This document shows positions 38,385 to 50,724 of a stretch of DNA of 64,000 bases, piece after piece. Position 1 is the stretch's first letter, and every line of letters starts with the position of its first letter. Source of the stretch: Carya illinoinensis. Taxonomy: Eukaryota > Streptophyta > Magnoliopsida > Fagales > Juglandaceae. The position numbers were made by a program, and so were the translations under genes. Under the pieces are notes generated by a model. It ran no database searches. It had not been told where the DNA came from and saw only the letters and a program-made list of their open reading frames with translations. The stretch is taken from the NCBI RefSeq assembly GCF_018687715.1, contig NC_056758.1, forward strand, positions 6,265,501 to 6,329,500. Reading direction: 5' to 3'.

Positions 38385-39618
38385 ATGGGGAGACCAAGGA
38401 AATCTACCCAGGAACCACGGGACAATACCTCCCGGGATGACTCCCTAGCCGAAGCAATATGGCAGATGACGGAATTTATGCAGCAGAGTGCGAGGTCTCA
38501 ACAGACAGGGCCTTGGCCACAACAAGGACCTTGGCCACAACAAGGGGGTCCTTGGCCACCATCAGGAGGGCCTTGTCCACCATCAGGAGGGCCTTGTCCA
38601 CAACAAGGAGGGTTTTGGCCACAACCAGGAGGTCCTTGGCCATATCAGGGAGGGCCTTGGATGTATCCAGGAGGGTCCAATAGCATGGTGCAAGCCGGAT
38701 GCACCTATGAGCGCTTCCTGGCGCATATGACTCCACACTTCACTGGAAATGAGGATCCACTTCAGGCTGGAAAATGGATCAAAGATCTGGAAAAAACCTT
38801 TGAGGTGTGTGGATGCACTGAGGCACAACAAGTACTCTACGCCAACTATCTCTTGCAAGGTACCGCTTCTGATTGGTGGGATACCAAGAGGGTGTTGTTG
38901 GAATCTGAACTGGGATCTTTCGCTGCGGTGACCTGGCAGCGTTTCAAGAAGGAGTTCAATGACCGCTTCTTTCTCGCATCGGTAAGAAAGTAAAAGGCAA
39001 GAGAGTTCTCCAATCTGGTCCAAGGGGGCGCGACAATGGAACAATACGCTCGGAGGTTCATAGAACTTGAGCGATTTGCTCCTTACCTTGTCGCCACTGA
39101 GGAGATGCGAGCAGATCGTTTTCAGGAGGGGCTACGCCATGACATACGCCGTATGGTGGTCAGCCATCGGATATCCACTTTTCAGGAATTAGTGGATGTG
39201 GCCACTCTTGTGGAGCGGGAAAATAATCTGAGTGTGGGCTCCCCTCCAGGGCATAAGAGGCGGAGTTTTTCTGGTGAAGGAAGCAGCTCGGGTTCGCCCC
39301 AGAAGTTTGTTCAGCGGACCGGAACTCGACCTCAAACATCCTCAGGTGTTCGTATGGAAGGACGGGTGCCTATTTGTGGAGCTTGTAATAGAGCTCATGA
39401 GGGCGAGTGTCGGATGAGTAGCGGACCCCAGTGTTACCGGTGCGGCCAAGTGGGACATATCGCTCGGGATTGCTCCGTCAGAGTTCAAGGAAGCCGTGGA
39501 GGTAGACACGGTGGAAGAACCAACCTGAGACAAGCAGTGCAAGCCCGGGTTTATGCTGTCACACCCGGAAAGGTGGATGATGAGGCACCAGCGACCCATG
39601 ATGCTGGAGTAATTACAG
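38385..39618 (+). pseudogene. gag of the Tekay-type element, one internal stop
   Basis: It starts MGRPRKSTQEPRDN at 38385. After a Gly/Pro/Trp-rich repeat region it has the capsid (FLAHMTPHFTGNEDPLQAGK, WIKDLEKTFEVCGCTEAQQV, WQRFKKEFNDRFF). A TAA at 38991-38993 interrupts the frame after ASVRK. The same frame continues EFSNLVQGGATMEQYARRFI and ends with a CCHC zinc knuckle, CYRCGQVGHIARDC, near 39432. The stop probably replaced a CAA. The frame reaches the intron-like segment at 39619. Confidence 0.92.
38505..38680 (+). repeat. In-frame Gly-Pro-Trp-rich tandem repeat in gag
   Basis: Units of 18 and 27 bases encode repeats such as GPWPQQ and GGPWPPSGG, about seven in a row. Repeat number is expected to vary among copies of the family. 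Confidence 0.85.
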
Positions 39619-39714
39619 GTATGGTTTAACTTAATTTTAGGTTGGATTTAATTCTTGGTGTATGTGGTTTATTCTTTGCTTTTTGGATTTCATGGGTTGA
39701 TGTGTTTGGTTCAG
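39619..39714 (+). other. Intron-like 96-nt segment between gag and protease
   Basis: The segment starts GTATGG after ATTACAG and ends TTTGGTTCAG before GGAGAG. It is T-rich and has a plausible branch sequence (GGTTGAT, about 24 bases before the end). It carries an in-phase TAA at 39627. Joining its flanks gives GVITG then [16 protein letters not shown], running straight into the protease DSG. Its length is divisible by three, so the downstream frame is the same whether or not it is removed. This is an inference from sequence only. Confidence 0.6.
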
Positions 39715-42700
39715 GGAGAGTCCATTTGTATGAGTTTTATGCTTGTACCTTGTTTGATTCCGGTGTTTCACGGTCGTTTGTATCTTCCACGTTTGCTCGG
39801 GTGTGTAATTTGGTCACGGAACCGTTGCCGAAGTCTATGATAGTGGTTCTACCCGATGGTGAGATGGTGTGGTGTTCCAAGGTTGCTTTGGGATGCTCAT
39901 TAAATTTTGAAGGAAGGTTCTTGGATGCTGATTTGGTGGTGTTCAAGCTGTTGGGCTTCGATATCATCCTTGGGATGGATTGGCTATACCGATATTCTGC
40001 GAGTATTAATTGCAGAAGTCGGATAATTAGCTTTCAGCTTCCAGATGGTGATTGTCTGGAATTTGCGGGGAGTAGATTAAAAGAAAAACCGATAATTATA
40101 TCGGCGATTCAGGTAAGAAGAGAGATTGCATGGGGAGCGGATGCATTCTTGGTGCAGATGGTGTCCACGCCGTCTGAGAAGAAGTCTTTGGCAGACATTC
40201 TAGTTGTGGAAGAATTCCCCGATGTGTTTGTGGATGACTTGCCCGGACTACCCCCTGTTCGGGAAATGGAGTTTGTTATAGAATTGGAACCTGGAGCGGC
40301 TCCTGTGCATAAAGCTCCTTATCGCATGGCACCGGCTGAATTGAAAGAGTTGAAGACTCAGTTGCAAGAACTGGTAGAGAAGGGATTTATTCAGCCTAGT
40401 ACGTCGCCGTGGGGTGCACCAGTTTTATTTGTTAAAAAGAAAGATGGAACCCTCCATATGTGCATTGATTATCGGGAATTAAACAAGGTGACCATAAAAA
40501 ATAAATACCCTCTCCCGCGGATTGATGATTTGTTTGATCAGCTTCAAGGAGCAGCCGTGTTCTCTAAGATTGATCTGAGGTCGGGATACTACCAGCTGAG
40601 AATCAGAGACCAAGATGTGCTTAAAACTGCTTTCAGGTCGAGGTATGGGCATTATGAATTTAAGGTGATGCCGTTTGGGTTAGCTAATGCCCCTGCAGCT
40701 TTCATGGATTTGATGAATCGAGTGTTTCGACCTTATCTGGATTCCTTTGTGGTAGTGTTCATTGATGATATACTGATTTATTCCCGAGATGTTGAAGAGC
40801 ATGTGTATCATCTTAGTCTGGTACTTGAGAGGTTGAGAGAACACCAGCTATATGCCAAGCTCAGCAAGTGCGAATTCTGGTTGGGAGAAGTTAAATTCCT
40901 TGGGCACGTAATTTCCCGGGGCGGAGTGGCTGTTGATCCTAGTAAGGTAGAAGCCATTTTGTCATGGCAGCGCCCGACTACAGTGCGCGAGGTCAGGAGT
41001 TTCTTGGGGCTCGCCGGATACTACCGAAGATTTGTAGAGGGTTTTGCTCGCCTATCCGGACCTCTCACAGCTTTGACTCGGAAGAATACAGAATTTGTTT
41101 GGTCAGAGAAATGTGAGAGAAGCTTCCAAGAATTAAAGAACAGGTTGACGACGGCACCAGTGTTAGCGCTCCCAGAACCGCATAAGCCATTCGTAGTCTT
41201 CAGTGATGCATCTAAGTTTGGTTTGGGTTGTGTCCTTATGCAGGAAGGACGGGTTGTAGCCTATGCATCTCGTCAGCTAAAGGACCATGAGAAGAATTTT
41301 CCGACGCACGATCTAGAATTGGCTGTGATTGTTTTTGCTCTCAAAATCTGGCGGCACTTCTTGTATGGGGAAGCTTGCGAGGTATTTACTGATCACAAGA
41401 GCTTGAAGCATTTGTTTTCCCAGAAAAATCTGAATATGAGGCAGAGGCGATGGCTGGAGCTAATCAGTGACTATCAGTGTGAGATCAAGTACCATCCGGG
41501 GAAGGCTAATATAGTTGCTGATGCTTTGAGCCGGAAGTCACACTTGGAAGATGGAGCCGAGCCGTCAGAATTGGATTTGTTGCTTTGTGGGATGAGAAGG
41601 CTCCTTATAGAGAGTTCTCAGCAAGTGGAGATTTTGTCTTCAGTTCTTGATATTCGGGTAACTGATTTTTAAGAAATGAAAACTCTCCAAAGAAAGGATC
41701 CGAAGCTGCTGAACATCAGGAAAAGAGTCAGAAAATCTCGAGGGCCGTTGCACTATAGCATGGATAATGATGGGATACTTCGGTTCCGAGATCGCAGAGT
41801 GGTCCCAAAGGACTTAGATTTCAAAGAACGGATCATGGCGGAAGCTCATGCAGCCCCTTATTCAGTTCATCCCGGCAGTACAAAGATGTATCGGGACTTG
41901 AAGAAAAATTACTGGTGGGATGGAATGAAGAAGGACGTTGCCTTATATGTTGAGAAATGCCACACATGCCGTCAGGTAAAGGCCGAGCATCAGAGACCTG
42001 CAGGTATGCTCCAACCCCTCCCTATTCCTGAGTGGAAGTGGGATGACATCACGATGGACTTTGTAGTGGGTTTGCCGAGAACGCCTAGTGGGAAGAATTC
42101 TGTTTGGGTGATTGTGGACCGGTTAACGAAGAGTGCTCATTTTCTGCCTATTAATAACACCGACTCTTTGGGTAAGTTGACTCGTTTGTATGTCAAAGAG
42201 ATAGTGCGGCTACACGGCGTACCAAAGAGTATAGTGTCGGATCGAGACCCGAGGTTTACGTCACAGTTCTGGAAGAGTTTGCAGGCAGCTTTGGGTACTA
42301 AGTTGAAGTTCAGTACTGCTTATCACCCGCAGACAGACGGCCAGTCAGAGCGCACCATTCAGACCCTAGAAGACATGTTGCGAGCATGTGTCATGGAATT
42401 CCAAGGGAGTTGGGAAAATCATTTGCCGCTCATCGAGTTTGCATACAATAACAGCTTCCATGCGACCATTCAGATGGCTCCCTATGAAGCTCTTTATGGG
42501 AGAAAGTGCAGGTCGCCCTTGTGTTGGGATGAAGTTGGGGAGAGTAGGATAATTGGACCCGAAATAATTCAAGAGATGCAAAGCCAAGTCCAGATCATCA
42601 GAGATAAAATGGCGGCAGCTCAGAGTTGCCAGAAGAGTTACACTGATACCAGGAGGAGAGAGTTGTCGTTTGAAGTTGGTGATTGGGTTTACCTTAAAGT

Positions 42701-43097
42701 CTCTCCCATGAGAGGTGTTAAGCGTTTTGGTAAGAAGAGGAAGCTAGATCCGAGGTACGTCGGCCCTTTTCAGATTCTGGAGAGAGTAGGGTCCGTCGCC
42801 TATAGAGTTGCTTTGCCAGATTATTTTGGGAATGTTCATGATGTCTTCCACGTATCATCCCTGAAGAAGAGCTTTGGACAGCAAGAACCACGCTTCGTCG
42901 ACCCAGCGGGTATTCAATTGCAACCGGATCTCACTTATGAAGTTGTTCCGTCGCAGATTTTGGATTGGAAGGAGCAACAGTTGAGGTCCAAGACGATACC
43001 TTTGGTTAAAGTGGCTTGGGGAGATCCGTTAGCTCAAGACTTCTCTTGGGAGCGAGCAGCGGACATGAGGGAGCAGTACCTGTATTTGTTCGAATAG
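39715..43097 (+). pseudogene. pol of the Tekay-type element, one internal stop
   Basis: Protease: [64 protein letters not shown] (catalytic DD present). RNase [46 protein letters not shown] at 41670-41672 stops the frame after IRVTDF; the same frame continues as EMKTLQRKDPKLLNIRKR. Integrase: zinc finger HPGSTKMYRDL...CHTCRQVK, core ITMDFVVGLP, IVSDRDPRFTSQFW and YHPQTDGQSERTIQTLEDML (D, D, E). The chromodomain-like end reads ILDWKEQQLRSKTIPLVKVA and DFSWERAADMREQY. The product is one stop from a continuous pol. Confidence 0.95.
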
Positions 43098-43217
43098 AGA
43101 AGGTATATACCTTAATCTTGATCACAGTTGGTTTATGTACTTTCTTGTGGCTTGCTTTAAGTTGATGGCTGGTCTTGCAAATTTCGAGAACGAAATTTGT
43201 TTTTAAGGAGGGGAGGA

Positions 43218-44229
43218 TGTGATGACCCGCTTTTGAGTGTATTTTCGCTGAAATAGTTGTTTTTATTTTAATTAATATTTTAGTTATTTATTTTAATTTA
43301 TTTGCGTTTTAAAATTGTTTTTTTTATTTAATTGATGTTGTGTTTTATTTCTTTTAGTTGTTTTGTGGTTTTTAATATCTTCGCGGCGGTTTAGTGTTGT
43401 TTTCCCGGACTGAGGATTAGACCTCGTCTTTTTCCTACATCTCTTTCCCTTTTCCTTTTCTTTTTCCTTCTTTCTTTTTCCTTTCTTTTTCTTTTTTTTT
43501 TCTTTCTTTTCTTTTTTCCTCTCTTCTTTCCCGCTCGAGCCCCCTCCCCCGGCCTCTCTCTCTCTCTTCTCTCTCCCTCACGTCGGAAGCTTCTCACCCC
43601 CGATTTACCGTCGTCCGGCCACCGTGCGGCTCACCGCCGGTCCCGTTCACTTCGTCTCCCTCCGGCGCACCTCCCCACCGAAACTCACCCCCAACCGGCC
43701 GGCCGTTTGGCCGGAAATCCTCCTTAAAACCCGCACGACTTTGGCTCCGATCCACCGCTGTCGCTCCACCTCCGGCCACCATTTTTTTTTTGGTTTTGTG
43801 CATCGGGCATGCTTCATGCATTTTGTTTGAGTTCTATGTGTTTTTATCTGGTAGTGTTTGGGTTTTACTTACCTGCGGTACCATTTTTGGTTCCGTAGCT
43901 TTTGGTGCAGAGTTGGAGGACGAAGAGGAGGAGGCTGAGCCCGAGGATGCGGCTCCGCCGGGTTGCTGATGCTATGCTTTATATTTGGTTTAAAACTGTA
44001 TTTGTGTTTTTGTAATATTTTATTTATGTATGTTTTAAACAGCTTGTATTAAGTTAAGAAAAATTCTGGTACTTAGTTATGACTTTCGTTATCCGCTGCG
44101 TGTTTCTTTGTGCACATATGCTGCCTTTGCACACACTTGGCACCTGTCGATAGGATGGTGACCCGGGTTGTCACCATCCGGACGTCTCGATTTTCCCGAG
44201 TTCGGGCTTGGGGATTTGGGGGCGTCACA
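43218..44229 (+). repeat. 3' LTR of the Tekay-type element, with a roughly 1-kb internal deletion
   Basis: It begins TGTGATGACCCGC after the purine tract. It follows the 5' LTR to CGGCCACCATTT (5' position about 36610), then jumps to GGTTTTGTGCATCGGGCATG (5' position about 37665). The join lies at a T-run, suggesting slippage or microhomology deletion. It also has extra CT-rich sequence near 43450-43520. Confidence 0.92.
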
Positions 44230-44234
44230 AAACC

Positions 44235-45302
44235 AGCGAGAAGGACTCGGCTGCTCTGTTTCCCAACGGTTTGGTCAGCTTGGTTGGTAAATATTTTTCA
44301 TTTTATTGTCAATACATTGGTATGAGTTTGATGTGTACATCGCTTTGTGTTTCTGAGATGGGTATTGTGGGTTAGGGCATGTGGGGAAAAATTATACCGT
44401 GTGAATGTGGAAGAAACCCATCTGGTAACCAATTATTTATTCTCCTCTGCTTTCGAACTATACTCTGTTTGATGGAAGAAACCCATGTATGACCGAGTTG
44501 AGTCGAATAATATTGCTGTTTTATGCTTTCAGTATATATATATCTTGTCTGTGGGCACTGTCTGGTGTGATATTTCGAACTTGCAAGTGCATGCAACATG
44601 GAGAGGATTATGCATTAATTGAACCAGTAGGTCCTTTTCTTTATAGCATTATATGTACATGTACTTTCATTAAAGAGTGGTAATGAGAATATGGTGCAGA
44701 AAATTAATGACGTGAATCTACCCATAAATATTGAGGCTGTAAATGGGTTTAGTTTTAATGGGGTAGCTTTGATTCTATGTGGTTGGATTGAAGGTTGATT
44801 GAGGAAAAATAGCTTTTTTTTTTTTTTACCAGTAGATATGGGTGGGGGGCCTCACTCACAGTGAAAGAAATTATTACAAGTGTAGAAAAAGATAAAGCTA
44901 AGACAAAGCGAAGAAGAGAGGGTGGTTTAGCAAAAAACTAAAAATAGTTTGATCCGGTGGGGCTTCATTTTTTTGTTTGGTTGCTTTGACGACTTGAATC
45001 TGGTTTTCATTGCATATTTAGTCAAAATTACAATTTGGTGCACCATGATTGATTATGCTTTCATGTTTAATTAGGAAATTTATAATGGCAAGTTGATGAG
45101 AAAGCATTAATTTTTATTGCAGCGTGGTTTTAATGTAATGTAAAGATGTCATGCCCCCCAACTTCCAATCCTGTTGACTTTAGCCCATTTGATACTTCAT
45201 TTCGGGTATGGAGCTATTTGAATTTAAAAATTTCAAAAATTAACCGGATTAATTTTTATAGAGTTATTCCATTTGGACTTACAATGTGTACTGTTTGAAT
45301 AG
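44235..45302 (+). other. MULE transposase leader or 5' intron region
   Basis: No strong coding sequence is seen. An acceptor (TTTGAATAG) ends at 45302. GTTG then GTAAATA near 44285 could be a donor. The original leader was interrupted by the gypsy insertion. Confidence 0.4.
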
Positions 45303-47833
45303 CTACCAGCTTATAATCCGGATGACCCGACGCAAGCGGCGCCGTCGTCATCAAATGTGCCAACCCCTGCAGTTGACGAACAAAATGTCGGCAGTACATC
45401 ACCGAGTACTGATGCACATTTGCATGATGCCGACGGTATTTGATATATGTTTGCCTTGATTATAGTCCTCAGTAATATTGTTTTCATGCTAATCCATTGA
45501 TTCTGTGAATAAATGCAGAGTTGTTATTCGACTTAAATGAAGATTTGGGGGGTACCACTATTGTCGAAGATGATGAAATGAGGGTTGAAGAACCAAGATC
45601 AGGCATGGAGTTTGAAAGTGTGAAAGAGCTGACGGCCTACTATAAGCAATATGCGAAGCAAGAGGGTTTCGGTGTACGGACACAGAGAACTAGAAAAGAT
45701 GATGAGGGTAGGCCTGTGTATGTGACTGTTGGTTGCGCCCGTGGCGGAAAGTACCAACCTAAGAATAGTAATATCTCGAAGCCACGGCCAACAACCAGAA
45801 CAAATTGTAAAGCAAGAGTAAATGCTACATTGAGCAAGAATGAAAAGTGGGTTTTCACAACTGTTGAAATTGTGCACAACCACATAACTGTGAGCCCCAA
45901 GAAAACTAGACTGTTGCGATCGCACAAGTTTCTAGACGAATATAGCCAAAGGATCCTGGACCTGAATGATCGAGCCGGAATAAGAATGAACAAAAATTTT
46001 AATTCTCTTGTTGTTGATGCGGGGGGTTATGAGAATTTAACTTTTCAAGAGAAAGATTGTCGGAATTTCATTGATAAGGCCAGACATTTACGGTTGGGTA
46101 AAGGAGGTGGCGAAGCCCTTAATCATTATTTCCAAAGAATGAGAGACCGGAATGATGGCTTTGTTTCTAACATGGACGTGGATGATGATGGTAGGCTACG
46201 AAATGTGTTTTGGGCTGATGCCCGTAGTCGAGCAGCTTATGAATATTATGGCGACGTAGTAACTTTCGATACTACGTACCTAACAAATAGGTACGGGATG
46301 CCTTTTGCCCCATTTGTTGGTGTTAATCATCATGGGCAGTCCATATTATTAGGGGTGGGATTGATTTCAACTGAGGACACACATACTTTTGTCTAGTTGT
46401 TCCAAATGTGGTTGGATTGTATGAATGGTCGGGCCCCCCACGCCATCATAACCGACCAAGATCGGGCAATGAAGAATGCTATTGCCATTGTATTCCCTGA
46501 ATCTCGTCATAGATATTGTCTGTGACATATCATGCGGAAACTTCCAGAGAAGCTAGGATCTCACGCCAAATTCTCAGCGGGGCTGAAGACTGACATTCAA
46601 CTTGCAGTATATGACTCACAGACCACATCAGAATTTGAGGCAAGTTGGGGTGAACTACTTAGAAAGTATGATCTGGTTGGCAATAAATGGCTTCAAGCCT
46701 TATTCGAGGAAAGGTCTTTTTGGGTTCCGGTTTATTTGAAAACTGAATTTTGGGTGGGTATGAGTACGACTCAAAGGTCGGAAAGCATGAATGCATTTTT
46801 CGATGGATATGTCCATTCTGGAACCACGTTGAAGGAATTCGTCGACCAGTTTGATAATGCCCTTAGAAAGAAGGTTGAGGTAGAGACCACTGCTGACTTC
46901 AATTCTATGAACCAAACAATTCCCTGTGTTTCTCATTTTAACATTGAGAAACAGTTTCTAAAGTTATACACGAATGTAAAGTTCAAAGAGGTCCAAAAAG
47001 AGTTGCTGGGGCTAATGTGTTGTAATTGTTCGTTGGTAAGCACACAAGGGCGCATTCTAAAATACGATGTATTGGATGAAATATCTGCTGATGACCACAT
47101 CAAGACAGTAAATTTTGAAGTTTACTTTAATGAAGAAGAAGTGGAGGTAAAATGCACATGTGCACTATTTGAGACCAGGGGGATTCCTTGTAGGCATGCA
47201 CTTAGAGTTTTGCAGTTGAAAAAGATTAATGTGATGCCAGATGTATATGTATTGGATCGCTGGAGAAAAGACATAAAGAGGAGATATACATTACTCAGAA
47301 GTAGTTACGATGACCAGCGGGACAGATCAGATGCACGAAATTATGAGGTTGTGGTTAAACGATGTATGAAATTAGCAACCAAAATTTCCTCAGATAATGG
47401 AAAGGTCGGCGCTTTCCTACGTGTTGTTGATGACTTTGAGAAAAAGTGTGAAGGTTCAACACCAGAGTCGACATTCGAACAAACGAACAAAAATCTAAAA
47501 GTGGTCGTAGATACGGGTGTGAAGATCTTAAGCCCTAACGTCATCCGAGGGAAAGGGAGACCCCCAAGCAAGCAGAAGGTTCCCCCTGTGGAAAAGATAG
47601 CAAACAAGAGAAAAAAACCTGTAACTTTACATCTAATTTTTTAACCCTTGAATGGTTAGTATTATGGCACTTAATCTTATTTCTATAAATTTTTTGGAAC
47701 TTAGACTCAAAGGAAAATATTGGTAGATGAACCAGAACTGGGTGATGGGGTTGGTGTCGGTACACAAGAGAGCATTCTTACACAATCAACTCCACATGGG
47801 AGTTTGGATGGGGTATGTGATTTCAATACGTGA
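45303..47833 (+). pseudogene. FAR1-type MULE transposase with two Trp-to-stop changes
   Basis: The FAR1/FHY3 family derives from MuDR-type transposases. Exons are 45303-45435 (LPAYNPDDPTQAAPSSSN), 45519-47620 and 47705-47833, all joined in phase at GT-AG introns. The FAR1 DNA-binding domain spans about 45610-45900 (YYKQYAKQEGFGVRTQRTRK, TNCKARVNATL, EIVHNH). The MULE core is near 46250-46560 (VVTFDTTYLTNRYGMPFAPF, IITDQDRAMKNAI), and a later piece reads STTQRSESMNAFFDGYVHSG. A SWIM zinc finger, CTCALFETRGIPCRH, lies near 47155. TAG at 46394-46396 and TGA at 46523-46525 both sit where the family has conserved Trp (before LFQMWL, before HIMRKLPEKL). Otherwise the frame is intact for 700 codons. 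A domesticated FRS gene is the alternative; the TIRs and 9-bp TSD argue for a transposon gene. Confidence 0.88.
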
Positions 47834-49081
47834 ACACCATGGTTCAGGTAATCAAGACTTATAATTTTTAAAACTAAAAATTGGTGCATTACAACTTTAG
47901 TTTTTAATATAGTTCTTTTTGGTACAGATGTGTGACCGAGTTGATGCACACTAGTAAGTGATATGCCGATGGGAATCATTATTTTTGGAAGTGTTGGGAT
48001 TGGGTATTTTGCAGTTTGTGTATGTTGGGATGGGAAATATTTTGGACCACTATGGATCGGGTATGGAGCTATATTTGAGGCTTTTTGTACGTGTGCTGGA
48101 TTTTTTGGACCACTTGAAGAGACTTGGTGTATATGCTCAGGTATGGCATGTGTTGGGATTGAATATTTTATAGGAAATATTATGCATGTGAATCATTATT
48201 TATAGTTTTTAGTTTATATAGGCATGTGAATATATTTTAAGTAAATAATTTTGTTTGAATTTATAATGGAAATTTGAACAAAAAATCATTCCCTGTTGGG
48301 TTGGCAAGACAGACCACATATTCAACAAGTCATAGGTAATTTCCAGGTGTTATTTACAAGTGATGACTTTATGAACTTGTAGGGGTATGCCGTACGGGTA
48401 AACCGGAAATCAGATAATGCAGTGTTGGTACAATTTTTGGGCTGATCCTGGAAAAAGTTTGATGCTGACCAAGTGAAGTTTGATGCAAATCAGTTTGTAA
48501 CCAACCAAGTTCATTGATATGCCATGCATTTTTGGGCAGAAGCATATTTGCACTTTGTAAAGATGTACATCCATAAATCAGTTTGTAAAGATCTTCTATC
48601 ACTTTGTAAAGATGCAAATCAGTTTGTAAAGATGCAGTATATGACATTCAATCTAATTAGTAAATATTTGAAATTGTTTTCATATTGCCATTGTGTTGGA
48701 TCAACCCAAAATTGTTGGTAAGGGAAATTTCAGATTCTCATATCCTAGACAGGCCGGTGTATATATTTCAGGACCCATGGAAAAAACATCCATAAGTATT
48801 GCAGTTTACCTATCACAGTTTAAGACCACTTTACCTTCCAGCATGCACCAAGTGGAACACCATAAATTCCACAAAACAGGAAATGGAAAAATAAATTCAC
48901 ATTTCAAGCCTGAACTTAATATCCATTACATCCATATTCTACATCATGGGAAAATATTCTAGTTGGGGTACAAAACCCTTAACAAAATAGTCAGTTTTTA
49001 ACCAGTAGGTTAGAGTCGACATTACATCAAAAGACCAGGCCAAAGTACGACTCAAAGTTTAGATACTTATTTACATACACT
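47834..49081. other. Inter-gene region of the MULE with small tandem repeats
   Basis: No gene is recognised between the two convergent MULE genes. Near 48530-48640 a motif AAATCAGTTTGTAAAGATG recurs imperfectly about four times. Confidence 0.5.
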
Positions 49082-49624
49082 TTATCCAAACCAACCCAAA
49101 ATAATTACAAAAACAACAACCCAATACAAGCATAGTAATTTCTGTTTTTCCCTAAGAAGAGTAGTCTCTCGCTTTCGTACTTTATCTTCCAGATTACGAA
49201 CTTCATTCTCGCGCACCAATACGTCATCCCACATCTTCCAAACTTTACTCTCTCTTACATGAATGTTTTCCTCTAGCAAGTGCAGTATATCTGCCCAAAC
49301 AAAAAATTCACATTTCCTCGCTTCTCCCTGCACACAATTAGAACCTTTAATCGTTAGAAATGACCACTTAATGAAGCATAAAAGTCAATAAAGGAATTAT
49401 TGCTTTACCGTTTTATAGTTTGGGCACGCGAAAAATTTCCTTCCTGGATTTTTCGTTGTGTGCGACGTCTTTAGTGGTGCTTTGGAACCACACCAACAAC
49501 TGGGTGTTTCGAAAACACTTTCATCAGGTGTAGACGATGATGATTGTGTAGATGGCATGACTGATTCTGCAATCACTGCACAACAGTTCAGATTTGTCAT
49601 TATGGAACAAGGTTGACAAAACAT
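49082..49624 (-). CDS. GRF-type zinc-finger protein with C-terminal membrane segment (MULE gene B)
   Basis: Exon 1 is 49624-49419 and exon 2 is 49327-49082, joined in phase by a 91-bp GT-AG intron. Exon 1 has a Ser/Thr-rich start (possible ATGs at 49624 and 49561), then CWCGSKAPLKTSHTTKNPGR, KFFACPNYKT. Exon 2 gives KCEFFVWADI, completing the zf-GRF pattern (C-C-C-C with the aromatic K-FF-W). A heptad-like charged stretch (residues about 105-140) and a hydrophobic end LCLYWVVVFVIILGWFG follow. The protein has about 150 residues and no internal stop. Small plant GRF proteins of this layout are common and poorly characterised. It is convergent with the transposase and inside the same TIRs, so it is probably the element's second gene; a captured host gene is the alternative. 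Confidence 0.75.
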
Positions 49625-50720
49625 TGTTCCATAAGTTCAGTGAATTCGTCGATGGTACCATCAAAGACAACCATTTTGGAAATTTACACAATGAAATTTT
49701 TGAGTGAAAATGTATTTGATCTGAAATTTCAAGTAAAAACTTTAATCATCATACAGACTGCTTTAATTAACTCCATTTCTTGAAATATAAAGTCTAAGAG
49801 GTAACTTAGAATTAACTCTATTAACTACTTGAATTAAGTAAGAAGCATAAATTCTACCTTTCCCTAAGATGTGTCACCAATCTCAAAAATCTAGAAGAGG
49901 CAAAATGGTTAGCTATAGTCAATTATTACACAACAACAATACATGCCATACACCAAAATTCTCAGCTTTTATTTCAAATTAAATGGGATCCCGAGGGGTG
50001 GGGTGCATCATGTGACCAAGATACCTAATATCCATTTCGAAATGAAATAGCTAAAAACCAAACACGAAACAATTACCTGCTATTTTACTTGGTATTAATG
50101 GAAAGATCATGAAACAGAACACCATTTCAGCATCAACCAGTAGATATGGTTGCTCATATGCAGAATTTAGTCATCTAGACAATTCTTGATGGAAAGTATG
50201 GAAATTTCAACAACTATGATTTTACTTGGTCATTAATGGAAATATCATGAAACATAACACCATTTCAGTATCATACAAGAAATATCATGAAACAACTACA
50301 CCATTTCAGTATCATGAAACAAATATCATGAAACAGAACACCATTTCAGTATCCATCATGATTAAACAGAGATTTCAAATGCAAATTAATCTCGAAGGGT
50401 GGACATAAAAATTTATACATTTATGCACACATGTTAAATATTGGCAATATTTTTCATTTCGCATCTAGGGTTTCTATTAGGTAGCATACTAATCAAACTT
50501 TTTTCTAGCAACTTTCGGTCTATTAGGTTTCCAAATGCAGTTCACTATACAGAGAGAAAAAAACATTGAGTAAAAAAGTGCATGCAAAATTTTTTTCCTA
50601 AACCCTAGAATACAAATTACCCTCCCGCAGATCTACAGGCTTTAATGGACTGAGGCGTCGGTGGATTGAGGGCCAAGCATCGGTGGAATGACCAAGATCG
50701 GCAACCAGTGGTTCTGCGTC
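49625..50720. other. MULE right subterminal region, upstream of the GRF gene
   Basis: The DNA is AT-rich. From about 50105 to 50350 an imperfect motif, ATCATGAAACAGAACACC followed by ATTTCAGTATC, recurs four to five times. No further gene is seen. This should contain the promoter of the minus-strand GRF gene. Confidence 0.5.
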
Positions 50721-50724
50721 AGTG

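Larger units (their letters stand above)
36100..44229 (+). mobile_element. Tekay/Del-type Ty3/gypsy LTR retrotransposon nested in the MULE
   Basis: LTRs begin TGTGATGACCCGC and end TTACA or TCACA. AAACC at 36095-36099 and 44230-44234 is the 5-bp target duplication. The primer site TGGTATTAGAGC (tRNA-Met type) follows the 5' LTR, and the purine tract AAGGAGGGGAGGA precedes the 3' LTR. Gag-pol is nearly open: one stop in gag, one in pol, and an intron-like segment between them. The C-terminal chromodomain and roughly 2-kb LTR fit the Tekay (Del) chromovirus lineage. The high similarity of the LTRs suggests a fairly recent insertion. Confidence 0.95.

Noticed and set aside
39642..39714. ATG at 39642 as the pol start
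   Set aside because: It lies inside the intron-like segment; the protein between it and RVHLYEFY is hydrophobic and unlike gypsy protease leaders.
45303..47833. Calling this a domesticated host FRS (FAR1-related sequence) gene
   Set aside because: Matching inverted ends, a 9-bp duplication and two nonsense changes favour a transposon-borne copy; kept only as an alternative.
50225..50350. Possible CRISPR-like spaced repeats (ATCATGAAAC / ATTTCAGTATC)
   Set aside because: The units are irregular, AT-rich and without unique equal-length spacers; this is a plant nuclear tandem repeat.
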